64,000 nt of DNA from Eubacteriales bacterium (GTDB lineage Bacteria; Bacillota; Clostridia; Oscillospirales; Oscillospiraceae): NCBI GenBank assembly GCA_030531505.1, contig JAUNNH010000001.1, positions 248,001-312,000 on the forward strand. The letters run 5' to 3'. Made by a program: the position numbers and the translations under genes. Position 1 is the stretch's first letter. Every line of letters begins with the position of its first letter. Below are positions 1 through 9,805 of this stretch, piece by piece. The notes beneath the pieces are model-generated. The model searched no databases. It had not been told where the DNA came from and was given only the letters and a program-made list of their open reading frames with translations.

Positions 1-1
1 G

Positions 2-157
2 GGCAAGTTCTGCACCGAGTGCGGCACGAAGAAGCCCGCCGGCGTGCTGCAGTACCGCTGTGACAAGTGCGGCTGGGAGCCGGCGGATCCGTCCAATCCC
101 CCGAAGTTCTGCCCCAACTGCGGCGACCCCTTCGGCGATGAGGACATCGTCGGCTGA
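2..157 (+). CDS. C-terminal zinc-ribbon end of an SPFH-domain protein (partial)
   Basis: Only the last 51 codons are inside the window; the gene starts before base 1. The peptide carries three CxxC pairs (CTEC, CDKC, CPNC) around a [20 protein letters not shown] stretch and ends in an acidic GDEDIVG. Clostridial SPFH proteins of the 'virion core protein' type commonly finish with this double zinc ribbon, so I assign it by that tail alone. If right, the protein is a membrane-associated SPFH scaffold with metal-binding knuckles. It would be distinct from the SPFH protein at 8739, which has no zinc ribbon. The SPFH domain itself cannot be seen here. Confidence 0.6.
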   Translation, partial: GKFCTECGTKKPAGVLQYRCDKCGWEPADPSNPPKFCPNCGDPFGDEDIVG

Positions 158-167
158 TCGAAAACGG

Positions 168-206
168 AAAAAAGGGAGCACATTCGAGAGAATGTGCTCC
201 CTTTTT
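168..206. terminator. Bidirectional Rho-independent terminator
   Basis: A perfect 12-bp stem (174-185 with 190-201, loop GAGA) is followed by T5 on the plus side and preceded by A6 on the other. It can therefore end both the SPFH gene and the convergent tspO. Confidence 0.85.
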
Positions 207-208
207 GT

Positions 209-685
209 TCAGCGGTTGAGCATCCAGACGCCGTAGTTGAGGTAACCGGCGAAGAAGACCCAGAGCAGATAGGGCAGCTGCAGCCAGGCCGCCGGCGCGT
301 CGAGCTCACGGAAGACGAGGATCATGCGCACGATCAGCGCGACGAGCAGCACCAGCCAGAAAAAGGATAGGCTGAAGGCCTGGAAGTTGAAGAACCAGAT
401 GCTCCAGAAGAAGTTGACGGCGAGCTGGATCCCAAAGAGCCGCAGCGCCGAGCGACGCGCATCAGAGGTAGGGAGCTGCCAGATGCGCGCGGCGCTCACG
501 CCCATGAGCGCATACAGGATCGTCCACGCGATCGGAAAGACCGAAGGGGGCGGGGAGAGCGGCGGTTTGCGGATTGTGAGGTTGTAGAGCTTGGTCCCCT
601 CCTGCGTCAGCAGCGCGGCGAGCCCGCCGACCGCTTCGGTCAGAAGGATGCCGAAGAGATAGGCTTTTCCGGATCGTTTTGTCAT
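209..685 (-). CDS. tspO: TspO/MBR family membrane protein
   Basis: This is a translocator-protein homologue of about 158 residues, the normal size for bacterial TspO, with five hydrophobic helices. The family signature is visible: a PPLSPPPSVFPIAWTILY segment after helix 1, followed by W/Y-rich helices (NFFWSIWFFNFQ, YLLWVFFAGYLNYGVW). TspO proteins bind porphyrins and other hydrophobic ligands in the cytoplasmic membrane and are linked to stress responses; the physiological role in Firmicutes is not settled. Possible starts are GTG 694, ATG 691 and ATG 685. I prefer 685 because a GGTGAT ribosome-binding element lies just before it. It follows the cyclase gene by about 40 bases on the same strand, so it is probably the last gene of the plsC-like operon. 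Confidence 0.88.
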   Translation of the reverse strand: MTKRSGKAYLFGILLTEAVGGLAALLTQEGTKLYNLTIRKPPLSPPPSVFPIAWTILYALMGVSAARIWQLPTSDARRSALRLFGIQLAVNFFWSIWFFNFQAFSLSFFWLVLLVALIVRMILVFRELDAPAAWLQLPYLLWVFFAGYLNYGVWMLNR

Positions 686-725
686 ATTCATCACCCGGAA
701 ACAGCATATGCCGGATCAGCGCTTT

Positions 726-1316
726 TTATACAAGCTGCATTTCATCCTGCGTCATCAGCCAGGCGCGGCACGGAGAGCCGTCGCAGCCGGCCAGATTCAG
801 CGGCGCGGCGTTCAGCAGATAACGTCCCTCCGGGACACCGCCGAGAACCAGCCCTTCCAGCAGCGCCGTGCCGGCGCCGAGCAGGAGCAGATGCACCTCC
901 CGCGGCGCGTCCTCCGGGCCGACGGTCTGGCTCTCGTTGCCGAGGAGAAGCAGCTTGGCCGCAGCAAAAACACGTGCGGCCTCCGCCGTGACCGTGGCGG
1001 GCCCGGCGATCAGCAGCCGCTTTTCCGAAGCGTCCCTGAGCATCCGCCGCGCGTCCGCGGCCGTCACATCTCCGCTGTGACGGAAAACCCGGCAGAGTCC
1101 CACAAAGGGTTCAAGTCCCAATTGATCGATGGTGCAGCCATCCGGGAGAAAGTGGAAGGGCGCGTCGACATGGGTGCCGTTATGCGCACAGAGGGAGAGC
1201 GCAGTCAGGTTGCAGACCTCTCCGTCCGCCATGGACAGGAGCTGCCGCCGCTTCGGGGCGGGATCCCCGGGATAGACCCGGCAGGAGAAAAGCTCCTGGC
1301 TGATGTCGTAGATCAT
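726..1316 (-). CDS. Cyclase family protein (KynB-like metal-dependent hydrolase)
   Basis: A 196-residue protein with the cyclase-family metal motif HxGTHxDxPxH at residues 45-55 (HNGTHVDAPFH) and the typical opening IYDISQELFSCRVYPGDP. Members include arylformamidase (KynB) and isatin hydrolase, which use a divalent metal in the cytoplasm. The substrate cannot be read from the sequence, and there is no kynurenine pathway gene nearby. Its start codon overlaps the stop of the upstream acyltransferase gene (ATGA, 1313-1316), which indicates translational coupling. Annotations as 'kynurenine formamidase' should therefore be treated with caution. Confidence 0.8.
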   Translation of the reverse strand: MIYDISQELFSCRVYPGDPAPKRRQLLSMADGEVCNLTALSLCAHNGTHVDAPFHFLPDGCTIDQLGLEPFVGLCRVFRHSGDVTAADARRMLRDASEKRLLIAGPATVTAEAARVFAAAKLLLLGNESQTVGPEDAPREVHLLLLGAGTALLEGLVLGGVPEGRYLLNAAPLNLAGCDGSPCRAWLMTQDEMQLV

Positions 1317-2545
1317 GGTGTGTCCTCCCTGGGACGGTGATGCCAGGCGTAGAGCTCCTCGGTGGCAAGCGCGAGCTTCGTCACGGAGAAGGCTTCACTC
1401 TCGGGGTAGATATACAGCGTGTCGGTGGGCGTGTTGAGGTCGATGCAGTCACCGTACTTGCCGAGGTATTCGTACTCGATATGGCAGGAATACTGGTTCT
1501 TTGCCGGGATGTGGACGGTGCCCTCGCGTTCGGTCTCCAGCGTGAATCCGCTCATGTCGTGGGTGAGACGGGCTTTGCCGATCGGAATGTAGCGGTCCTT
1601 CGGCAGCGCGTCCACATGGGCGGGGCAGGTGAAGCGATAGGTGCCGCTCTCGACCTCGCGCCGGACATTCTTCCGTTCCCATTCGTACCAGGCGGGGATG
1701 TGGGAAAAGCGCGTCTCACCGGTCAGACAGCGCAGCTCCCCGAGCTCCGTCATCTCCCATTCGCTGCCACAGCGCTCGCAGAAGAGCTTCGTCCCGGCGC
1801 TGCGCATGGCGTATTCCGTCCCGCAGCAGGGGCATTGATACAGCACCTTGTGCAGCCCTTCCGCCCGCCACGGCGCCGTCACGCGGATGCCGCGCTCCTT
1901 TTGCCAGGCGTACTCGTCATAGACAAAGGCTTCCCGGATGCGGCGGTTGATCTCCTCAAGAGGCAGGCTTTTGAGCTCCTCGGGCGTGAGGATGCAGGTC
2001 ATCTCCGCCTCGGTGCCCTTGACGCCGCGGTCGCGCAGGTTCCAGAAGGGGGAGTTGATGTGGTGCCCATGGCAGAGCAGCACGACCACCGGCACCCCCA
2101 TCTTCTTCGCCAGCTTGCCGACCGAGTCCGGGATCACCGCCGTCGTGCCGCAGAGCGAATAGCGTGCCTCGGGATAGAGTGCCACGACGTCCCCGGCCTT
2201 GGCGGCGCGCAGCATGTTCTTGACCAGGGGCAGGTCCACCGTGAACTTGCGCGTGCAGATGCAGCCGATAAAGCGCAGCAGCCACTCGCGCTTGAGAAAA
2301 CCGTCGATGGCGACGATGAAGTTCGCCCGCGCTGGCCAGATCGCCTTGGAGGCGACCATAAAATCCATGAAGGCGTTGTGATTGCAGAGCAGGAAGTACG
2401 GGGCTTTCACCCCCTCCATGCGGATCTTCCGGAGGCGGTTGCGGTGAAGCAGCAGGACCGGGATCGAGAGCAGACGGATCAGCCAGCCCAGATGCTGCCG
2501 CTGTGGGGGCCGCGCCGTGTCAAAGCGCTTCACATGTTCAAGCAT
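1313..2545 (-). CDS. PlsC-like 1-acyl-glycerol-3-phosphate acyltransferase with zinc ribbon
   Basis: A 410-residue protein. The N-terminal half is an acyltransferase domain of the PlsC family: NHNAFMD gives the HX4D catalytic pair and a YPEARYS segment stands in for the acyl-acceptor motif. PlsC enzymes acylate lysophosphatidate at the inner membrane face. Around residues 235-265 there is a four-cysteine zinc ribbon (CPCC and CERC), followed by about 130 residues of uncharacterised beta-rich sequence. Canonical PlsC is only about 200-250 residues, so the ribbon and tail are an extension whose role I cannot name. The start has a GGGAGG ribosome binding site 9 bases upstream and a consensus promoter behind it. 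Confidence 0.8.
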   Translation of the reverse strand: MLEHVKRFDTARPPQRQHLGWLIRLLSIPVLLLHRNRLRKIRMEGVKAPYFLLCNHNAFMDFMVASKAIWPARANFIVAIDGFLKREWLLRFIGCICTRKFTVDLPLVKNMLRAAKAGDVVALYPEARYSLCGTTAVIPDSVGKLAKKMGVPVVVLLCHGHHINSPFWNLRDRGVKGTEAEMTCILTPEELKSLPLEEINRRIREAFVYDEYAWQKERGIRVTAPWRAEGLHKVLYQCPCCGTEYAMRSAGTKLFCERCGSEWEMTELGELRCLTGETRFSHIPAWYEWERKNVRREVESGTYRFTCPAHVDALPKDRYIPIGKARLTHDMSGFTLETEREGTVHIPAKNQYSCHIEYEYLGKYGDCIDLNTPTDTLYIYPESEAFSVTKLALATEELYAWHHRPREDTP

Positions 2546-2580
2546 GGCGGCATCCCTCCCATGGTGTCGGTTTCGATCTC

Positions 2581-2609
2581 ATTGTATGCGAAATCAGGGG
2601 GCAGGTCAA
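2581..2609 (-). promoter_or_regulatory. Sigma-A promoter of the plsC-cyclase-tspO operon
   Basis: On the minus strand, TTGACC (2604-2609) and TACAAT (2581-2586) are separated by 17 bases, 36 bases upstream of the acyltransferase start. It is back to back with the csoR promoter. Confidence 0.65.
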
Positions 2610-2625
2610 GCGGCTTTCTGCAGAC

Positions 2626-2654
2626 TTGACAAATACCCCCAGGGGGTATATAGT
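2626..2654 (+). promoter_or_regulatory. csoR-copA promoter with embedded CsoR operator
   Basis: TTGACA (2626-2631), a 17-base spacer and TATAGT (2649-2654) form a near-perfect sigma-A promoter. Between the boxes lies a perfect palindrome (2633-2649), ATACCCCC-A-GGGGGTAT. It matches the G-tract operator type recognised by CsoR repressors. Its placement means bound CsoR would block RNA polymerase, so copper should induce the operon. Confidence 0.85.
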
Positions 2655-2684
2655 GCCGGTAGAAAGAAAAGGAGCGTGGTCTAA

Positions 2685-2987
2685 ATGGAGAACGCATGCT
2701 GCTGCACGGAAAAGACCAAGGAGCGCAGCGAGGAGGAATACCGGAATCTGGTGAACCGGCTGAGCCGGATCGAGGGGCAGATCCGCGGCATCCGCGGGAT
2801 GCTCGACAAGAACGCCTATTGCCCGGACATCCTGGCGCAGGCGGCCGCGGCCAACGCGGCGCTCAACGCCTTCAGCCGCGAGCTGTTGTCCAACCACATC
2901 CGCTCCTGTGTGGTCAACGACGTGCGCGCCGGCAACGACGAGGTGATCGACGAGCTGCTCGCCACGCTGCAGAAGCTGATGAAATAA
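2685..2987 (+). CDS. csoR: CsoR-type copper-sensing transcriptional repressor
   Basis: A 100-residue all-helical repressor of the CsoR/RcnR family. The Cu(I) ligands are present with canonical spacing: Cys46, His71 and Cys75 (25 and 4 residues apart). CsoR binds G-tract palindromes as a tetramer and releases DNA on Cu(I) binding. The operator is visible in its own promoter, so it is autoregulated together with the copper ATPase that starts 12 bases after its stop. An extra CCC cluster at residues 5-7 lies outside the usual core and could be a second metal site. The start follows AAAGGAGC at a normal distance. Confidence 0.93.
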   Translation: MENACCCTEKTKERSEEEYRNLVNRLSRIEGQIRGIRGMLDKNAYCPDILAQAAAANAALNAFSRELLSNHIRSCVVNDVRAGNDEVIDELLATLQKLMK

Positions 2988-2999
2988 GGCGGTGAAGCG

Positions 3000-5519
<2,520 letters not shown>

Positions 5520-5532
5520 AACGGCCCCATAT

Positions 5533-5572
5533 AAAAGAGGAGAGAACGGGAGCTTTCGTTCTCTCCTCTTTT
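5533..5572 (+). terminator. Rho-independent terminator of csoR-copA
   Basis: A 16-bp stem (5533-5548 with 5557-5572) ends in a T-rich arm, 13 bases after the copA stop. Confidence 0.85.
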
Positions 5573-5614
5573 GTGTTACAATAAGGAGCATCAATGAATA
5601 AAGGATGACGGACC

Positions 5615-6844
5615 ATGAAAACACAACGGGACTATCCGCGCTTTACGGTGAGCGCCAAGGGTACGCGCTGGGTAGAGCAGGGGCACCCCTGGATCTACGC
5701 GGCGGAGGTGCTCGGCGAGGAGGGCGAGGCCGAAAACGGCGCGCTGGCCGACGCGGTCAGCGAAAAAGGGAAATATCTTGGGACCGGCTTTGTGAGCCGG
5801 GAGAGCAAGATCCGCCTGCGCCTCATCTCCCGCAACGCCAACGACCGCTTCGACGAGGCCTTTTGGCGCCGTCGCCTGCAGTATGCCTGGAACTACCGCA
5901 AGACTGTCATGGGCGCGGATACCGACTGCTGCCGCTTGATCTTCGGCGAAGCGGACGGCTTCCCGGGCCTCACGGTGGACCGCTTCCACGATCTGCTCGT
6001 GGCGCAGACGCTCTCGGTGGGCATCGAGCGCCTCAAGCCGCTGCTTTTCCCCCTGCTCGTCGAGCTCCTGCGGGAGGATGGGCAGGAGATCCGCGGCCTC
6101 TATGAGCGGAACGACGTCGCCATTCGCGCCCTCGAGGGGTTGGAGCAGGGCAAGGGCTGGTTCCCGCTGCCGGGCCTTCCGACACCGGAGAGCCCTGTTA
6201 CCGAAATCTGCGAGAACGGGATCTACTACGCGGTGGACGTGGAGAACGGGCAGAAGACCGGCTTCTTTCTCGACCAGAAGTATAACCGCCTCGCTGTTGC
6301 CCGCCTCGCGAAGGGGCGGCGCGTGCTTGACTGTTTCACGCACACCGGCTCCTTCGCCCTGAACGCCGCGAAGGGCGGCGCCGAGCACGTGACGGCGGTG
6401 GATATCTCCGCCTCCGCGATCGAGATGGCGAAGCGCAACGCCGTGCGCAACGGTCTGGACGGGAAGATGGACTTCATCGCGGCGGACGTGTTCGAGCTGC
6501 TGCCGAAACTGATCGAGCAGGGCGGTCATCCCTATGACTTCATCATCCTCGACCCGCCGGCCTTCACCAAGTCGCGCCGGACGGTGGACTCCGCAAGCCG
6601 CGGCTATAAGGAGATCAATCTCCGCGCGCTGCGCCTGCTGCCGCGCGGCGGCTATTTCGCCACGGCCTCCTGCAGCCATTTCATGGAGGACGCGCTCTTT
6701 GTGAAGATGCTGCGCGCCGCGGCGCTCGACGCGGGCGTGGAGCTGCGGCAGATCGAGGCGCGCCAGCAGGCCCCGGACCATCCGATCCTCTGGAACGTGC
6801 CCGAGACGGATTACCTGAAATTCTATCTCTTCCAGGTGGTGTGA
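5615..6844 (+). CDS. RlmI-like class I SAM-dependent rRNA cytosine methyltransferase
   Basis: A 409-residue protein of the RlmI/YccW family. It has an N-terminal PUA domain (KGTRWVEQGHPWIYAAEV), a central EEHEE-like domain, and a Rossmann methyltransferase domain from about residue 215. That domain starts with TGFFLDQKYNR, has CFTHTGSFALNAA as the SAM loop, and carries catalytic-type motifs DPPAFTKS near 312 and ATASCSHFM. Family members make 5-methylcytosine in 23S rRNA. Which base is methylated here is not known. The gene stands alone between two terminators or leaders; only a weak ribosome binding site is visible before ATG 5615. Confidence 0.9.
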   Translation: MKTQRDYPRFTVSAKGTRWVEQGHPWIYAAEVLGEEGEAENGALADAVSEKGKYLGTGFVSRESKIRLRLISRNANDRFDEAFWRRRLQYAWNYRKTVMGADTDCCRLIFGEADGFPGLTVDRFHDLLVAQTLSVGIERLKPLLFPLLVELLREDGQEIRGLYERNDVAIRALEGLEQGKGWFPLPGLPTPESPVTEICENGIYYAVDVENGQKTGFFLDQKYNRLAVARLAKGRRVLDCFTHTGSFALNAAKGGAEHVTAVDISASAIEMAKRNAVRNGLDGKMDFIAADVFELLPKLIEQGGHPYDFIILDPPAFTKSRRTVDSASRGYKEINLRALRLLPRGGYFATASCSHFMEDALFVKMLRAAALDAGVELRQIEARQQAPDHPILWNVPETDYLKFYLFQVV

Positions 6845-6865
6845 GGAGAGCGAGCGCCGCCGGGC

Positions 6866-6894
6866 TTGACAGAAGCGGCGGCGTCTGGTAGAGT
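6866..6894 (+). promoter_or_regulatory. Promoter of the ABC-F leader
   Basis: TTGACA (6866-6871), a 17-base spacer and TAGAGT (6889-6894). Transcription would begin near 6901, leaving a leader of about 235 bases before the ABC-F start. Confidence 0.65.
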
Positions 6895-6900
6895 TGATAC

Positions 6901-7136
6901 AACGTTAAACAGAAAGGTGCATCGGCGCGAACATGAAAAAGGCCTGATCGATTTGGTGAACACAGAGGAAGCTCTCCGTTCGGAGGGCTTGGGTCTGCGT
7001 GCGCCGGATCGGGTCGGGTCCCTTTCATCCGCCTGTTTTCCCCGGGAGGGGGAAGGCTCTGTGCGCCGCGGCATAGCCGGAGAGGATCTCGGTCCGTCTG
7101 CTCACGCAGGCGGACCGTTTTTCTATGGGAGGAACT
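6901..7136 (+). promoter_or_regulatory. Long 5' leader with conditional terminator upstream of the ABC-F gene
   Basis: This 235-base non-coding leader holds a 9-bp hairpin (6969-6990) and, just before the gene, a strong intrinsic terminator. A minimal open reading frame (ATG 6933, Met-Lys-Lys-Ala-stop) lies near the 5' end, 13 bases after AGAAAGGTG. GGTCC within 7016-7021 could pair with the 3' arm of the terminator and act as an antiterminator. Known antibiotic-resistance ABC-F genes are often controlled by ribosome-stalling attenuation in such leaders. I infer the same here, but the switch pairing is unproven. Confidence 0.5.
7090..7122 (+). terminator. Attenuator-type terminator directly before the ABC-F start
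   Basis: An 11-bp stem (7090-7100 with 7107-7117, one G-U pair) is followed by T5. It ends only 5 bases before the ABC-F ribosome binding site (7127-7132), so it lies in the transcript leader rather than behind a gene. Confidence 0.8.
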
Positions 7137-8672
7137 ATGCTGCAAATACGAAAGCTGACTTTGATACACAAGAAAGATCTGCATGTGCTGCTCCGGGATT
7201 TCGAACTGGTGCTCAACGCCGGCGACAAGGCGGTCGTCATCGGCGAGGAGGGAAACGGCAAGTCCACGCTGCTGCGCTGGATCTGTGACCCGGCCCTGGT
7301 CGAGCCCTATGTCGAGGCCGAGGGAGAGCGTGTCTGCCGCGGGAAGCTCGCCTACCTGCCGCAGGAACTCACGGAGGAGGAAAAGCAGGGGAGCGTCTAC
7401 GCCTATTTCAGCCGCTTCGACACCTTCTGGGATGCCGGGAGCGGCGAGCTGCGCCGCATCGCCCGGGAGCTGGGGCTGCCCGGCGATATCTTCTACAGCG
7501 AGCAGACGATGGCGAGCCTCTCCGGCGGCGAGCGCGTCAAGGTACAGATGGCGCGGCTCCGGCTGGAGCGGGCGGATCTGCTGCTGCTCGACGAGCCCTC
7601 GAACGACATCGACCTCGAGACCCTCGCCTGGCTCGAGCGGCTTATCCTCGATTGGGAGGGCGCGGTGCTCTTTATCTCGCACGATGAGACGCTGATCGAG
7701 CGCACGGCCAACCGCGTCGTCCTCCTCGAGCAGCTGCATCACAAGACGATCGCGCGCTGGAGCGTGGTGAACACGGACTACGCGGCCTTCGCCGCCGCGC
7801 GCCGCCGGAGCTTCGAGAAGCAGAAGCAGCTCGCCCTCTCCGAGCGGCGGGAGGAGCGTGAGGCCATGGAGCGCTTCCGCCGTATCCAGCAGCGTGTGGA
7901 GCACGAGCAGCGCACGATCTCGCGCGACGATCCGCACGGCGGGCGGCTGCTTAAAAAGAAGATGGCCTCCGTCAAGGCGCTTGAGCGCCGCTATGAGCGC
8001 GAGCATGCGGAGCGGACGGAGCGCCCCGAGACCGAGAGTGCGATCAGCGTGCGCCTGAACGAGCAGAAGCCGCTTCCGGCCGGGAGGACCGTGCTGGAGC
8101 TGGCGCTCCCGGAGCTCCGGACTGAGGACGGCAGGCGGCTGCTCGCCCGGGATCTGCACCTGAGCGTGCGCGGGGCGCAGAAGCTCTGCATCGTCGGGCG
8201 AAACGGCTGCGGCAAATCCACGCTCCTGCGCCGGATCGAGCGGGAGCTCCGGGAGCGGGAAAACCTGCGCGTCTTCTATATGCCGCAGAACTACGAGGAA
8301 CTGCTGGACGGGGAGCAAACGCCGGTGGACTTCCTTGCCCCCTCGGGGGAGAAGGAGGAGCGCACCCGCGTGCGGACCTTCCTCGGCTCGATGCGCTATA
8401 CCGTGCAGGAGACAGAGCGGCCGATCCGGGAGCTCTCGGGCGGGCAGAAGGCCAAGGTGCTGCTGCTGAAGATGGTGCTCACGGAGACGGATGTGCTGCT
8501 GCTCGACGAGCCGACCCGCAACTTCTCCCCGCTCTCGGGCCCGGAGATCCGCGCGATGCTGCGCGCCTTTCCCGGCGCGATTCTCAGCGTCTCCCACGAC
8601 CGGAAATTCATCGACGAGGTCTGCGGCGCCGTGTACCGCCTGAGCGAAGAGGGGCTTGAGCGCCTGCGCTGA
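7137..8672 (+). CDS. ABC-F family ATPase (ribosome-protection type)
   Basis: A 511-residue soluble protein with two ABC cassettes and no membrane segments. Cassette 1 has GEEGNGKST, LSGGERVK and LLLLDEPSNDID. A charged linker (around residues 220-310, rich in Arg/Glu) follows. Cassette 2 has GRNGCGKST, LSGGQKAK and the unusual Walker B region LLLLDEPTRNFSPLSG. ABC-F proteins bind the ribosomal E site; some confer resistance to PTC-targeting antibiotics. Length and linker fit a ribosome-acting member, but whether this one gives resistance cannot be told. The start at 7137 is chosen because GGGAGG (7127-7132) precedes it; an in-frame ATG at 7125 has no such site. Confidence 0.88.
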   Translation: MLQIRKLTLIHKKDLHVLLRDFELVLNAGDKAVVIGEEGNGKSTLLRWICDPALVEPYVEAEGERVCRGKLAYLPQELTEEEKQGSVYAYFSRFDTFWDAGSGELRRIARELGLPGDIFYSEQTMASLSGGERVKVQMARLRLERADLLLLDEPSNDIDLETLAWLERLILDWEGAVLFISHDETLIERTANRVVLLEQLHHKTIARWSVVNTDYAAFAAARRRSFEKQKQLALSERREEREAMERFRRIQQRVEHEQRTISRDDPHGGRLLKKKMASVKALERRYEREHAERTERPETESAISVRLNEQKPLPAGRTVLELALPELRTEDGRRLLARDLHLSVRGAQKLCIVGRNGCGKSTLLRRIERELRERENLRVFYMPQNYEELLDGEQTPVDFLAPSGEKEERTRVRTFLGSMRYTVQETERPIRELSGGQKAKVLLLKMVLTETDVLLLDEPTRNFSPLSGPEIRAMLRAFPGAILSVSHDRKFIDEVCGAVYRLSEEGLERLR

Positions 8673-8676
8673 GAGC

Positions 8677-8702
8677 GGGAACCTTTTTATCCCCACTGCG
8701 TC
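8677..8702 (+). promoter_or_regulatory. Candidate ECF-sigma promoter of the SPFH gene
   Basis: GGGAAC (8677-8682), a 16-base spacer and CGTC (8699-8702) match the GGAAC/CGTC architecture of sigma-W/RpoE-like promoters. It lies right after the ABC-F stop and 37 bases before the SPFH start. No good sigma-A promoter is visible in this gap. Confidence 0.5.
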
Positions 8703-8738
8703 CTAAAGACACAGACATAGAGAAAAGGAGGAAAAACG

Positions 8739-9737
8739 ATGTTTATTCTGGTAATTGGCCTGATCCTGTCCGCTGCGCTGTTTGTGTTCCTCGGCTTTGA
8801 AAACAAGACCGTTGCGGTGCCGGACGGCCGCGGCAATATGACGCAGATGCGCAGCAGCGAAAAGGAGTGGAAGACTCGCCCGGCCCAGCTTGCGGCCCTC
8901 GCCGTGCTGCTGGTGAGCTTGCTGCTCTCGAGCGTCACGGTGGTCCCGACCGGCTACACCGGGATCCTCACCACCTTCGGCCGCGTGGAGAACCGCACTA
9001 TCGGCGCCGGCGCCCACCTGATCCTGCCCTGGCAGAACGTCGTCAAGATGGATAACCGCACCCAGAAGGTGCAGATCACGACCGAGGCCTTCTCCAGCGA
9101 CATCCAGCAGGTGAACCTGGTGCTCTCGGTGAACTACTGCATCGATCAGAACACCGCGCAGGTGCTCTACCGCACCGTCGGCGCGAACTACTACGAGAAC
9201 GTGATGTATCCCCGTATCCTCGAGAACACCAAGGCAGTCTTTTCCCGCTACACGGCGGAGAATCTGATCGCCCGGCGCAACAGCCTCTCCGATTCGATCG
9301 CGGAGGACACGGCCTCGGATCTCCAGCGCTACGGCATCACGATCGTCTCCATCGCCATTGAGGATATCGACTTCACCGACGCCTTCACCACGGCCGTCGA
9401 GGCCAAGCAGGTCGCCGCGCAGAACAAGCTGACCGCCGAGACCGAGCAGGCCCAGAAGACCATGGAGGAAGAGGCCACCGCCAAGCGCGCCGTCATCGCG
9501 GCCAACGCCGAGGCGGAAAAGGCGGTCATCGCGGCCAACGCCGAGCTCGAGGTCGTGAAGGTCCAGGCCGAGGCGGCCCTCTATGCCGGCGAGAAAGAAG
9601 CCGAGATGAACAAACGTATCTCCGAGTCCCTGACCGATGGACTGATCGACTACTACTGGATCAAGCAGTGGGACGGGCAGCTCCCCAGCACCGTGCTTGG
9701 AGAGAGCGGCAGCTACATGATCGACCTGACGAAGTAA
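8739..9737 (+). CDS. SPFH/band 7 (prohibitin-like) membrane protein
   Basis: A 332-residue protein with a hydrophobic N-terminal hairpin (residues 1-18 and about 50-68), an SPFH domain (PTGYTGILTTFGRVENRT... through FTDAFTTAVEAKQ), then an Ala/Glu-rich coiled coil (AEKAVIAANAE repeated twice) and a short C-terminal region. SPFH proteins form oligomeric cages or scaffolds on membranes and often act with proteases or in envelope stress. The candidate ECF promoter upstream fits the stress-regulated expression known for some Firmicute flotillins. AAAGGAGG precedes the ATG. The exact partner is unknown. Confidence 0.85.
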   Translation: MFILVIGLILSAALFVFLGFENKTVAVPDGRGNMTQMRSSEKEWKTRPAQLAALAVLLVSLLLSSVTVVPTGYTGILTTFGRVENRTIGAGAHLILPWQNVVKMDNRTQKVQITTEAFSSDIQQVNLVLSVNYCIDQNTAQVLYRTVGANYYENVMYPRILENTKAVFSRYTAENLIARRNSLSDSIAEDTASDLQRYGITIVSIAIEDIDFTDAFTTAVEAKQVAAQNKLTAETEQAQKTMEEEATAKRAVIAANAEAEKAVIAANAELEVVKVQAEAALYAGEKEAEMNKRISESLTDGLIDYYWIKQWDGQLPSTVLGESGSYMIDLTK

Positions 9738-9756
9738 AGCCCGCAACCATACGCAA

Positions 9757-9791
9757 ACGGCCCCTGTGCACAAGGCACAGGGGCCGTGTTT
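9757..9791. terminator. Terminator between convergent SPFH and ABC genes
   Basis: A 13-bp perfect stem (9757-9769 with 9775-9787) is followed by GTTTT on the plus strand. On the minus strand the tail is weaker. Confidence 0.8.
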
Positions 9792-9805
9792 TGCTGTCGG
9801 GAGAC

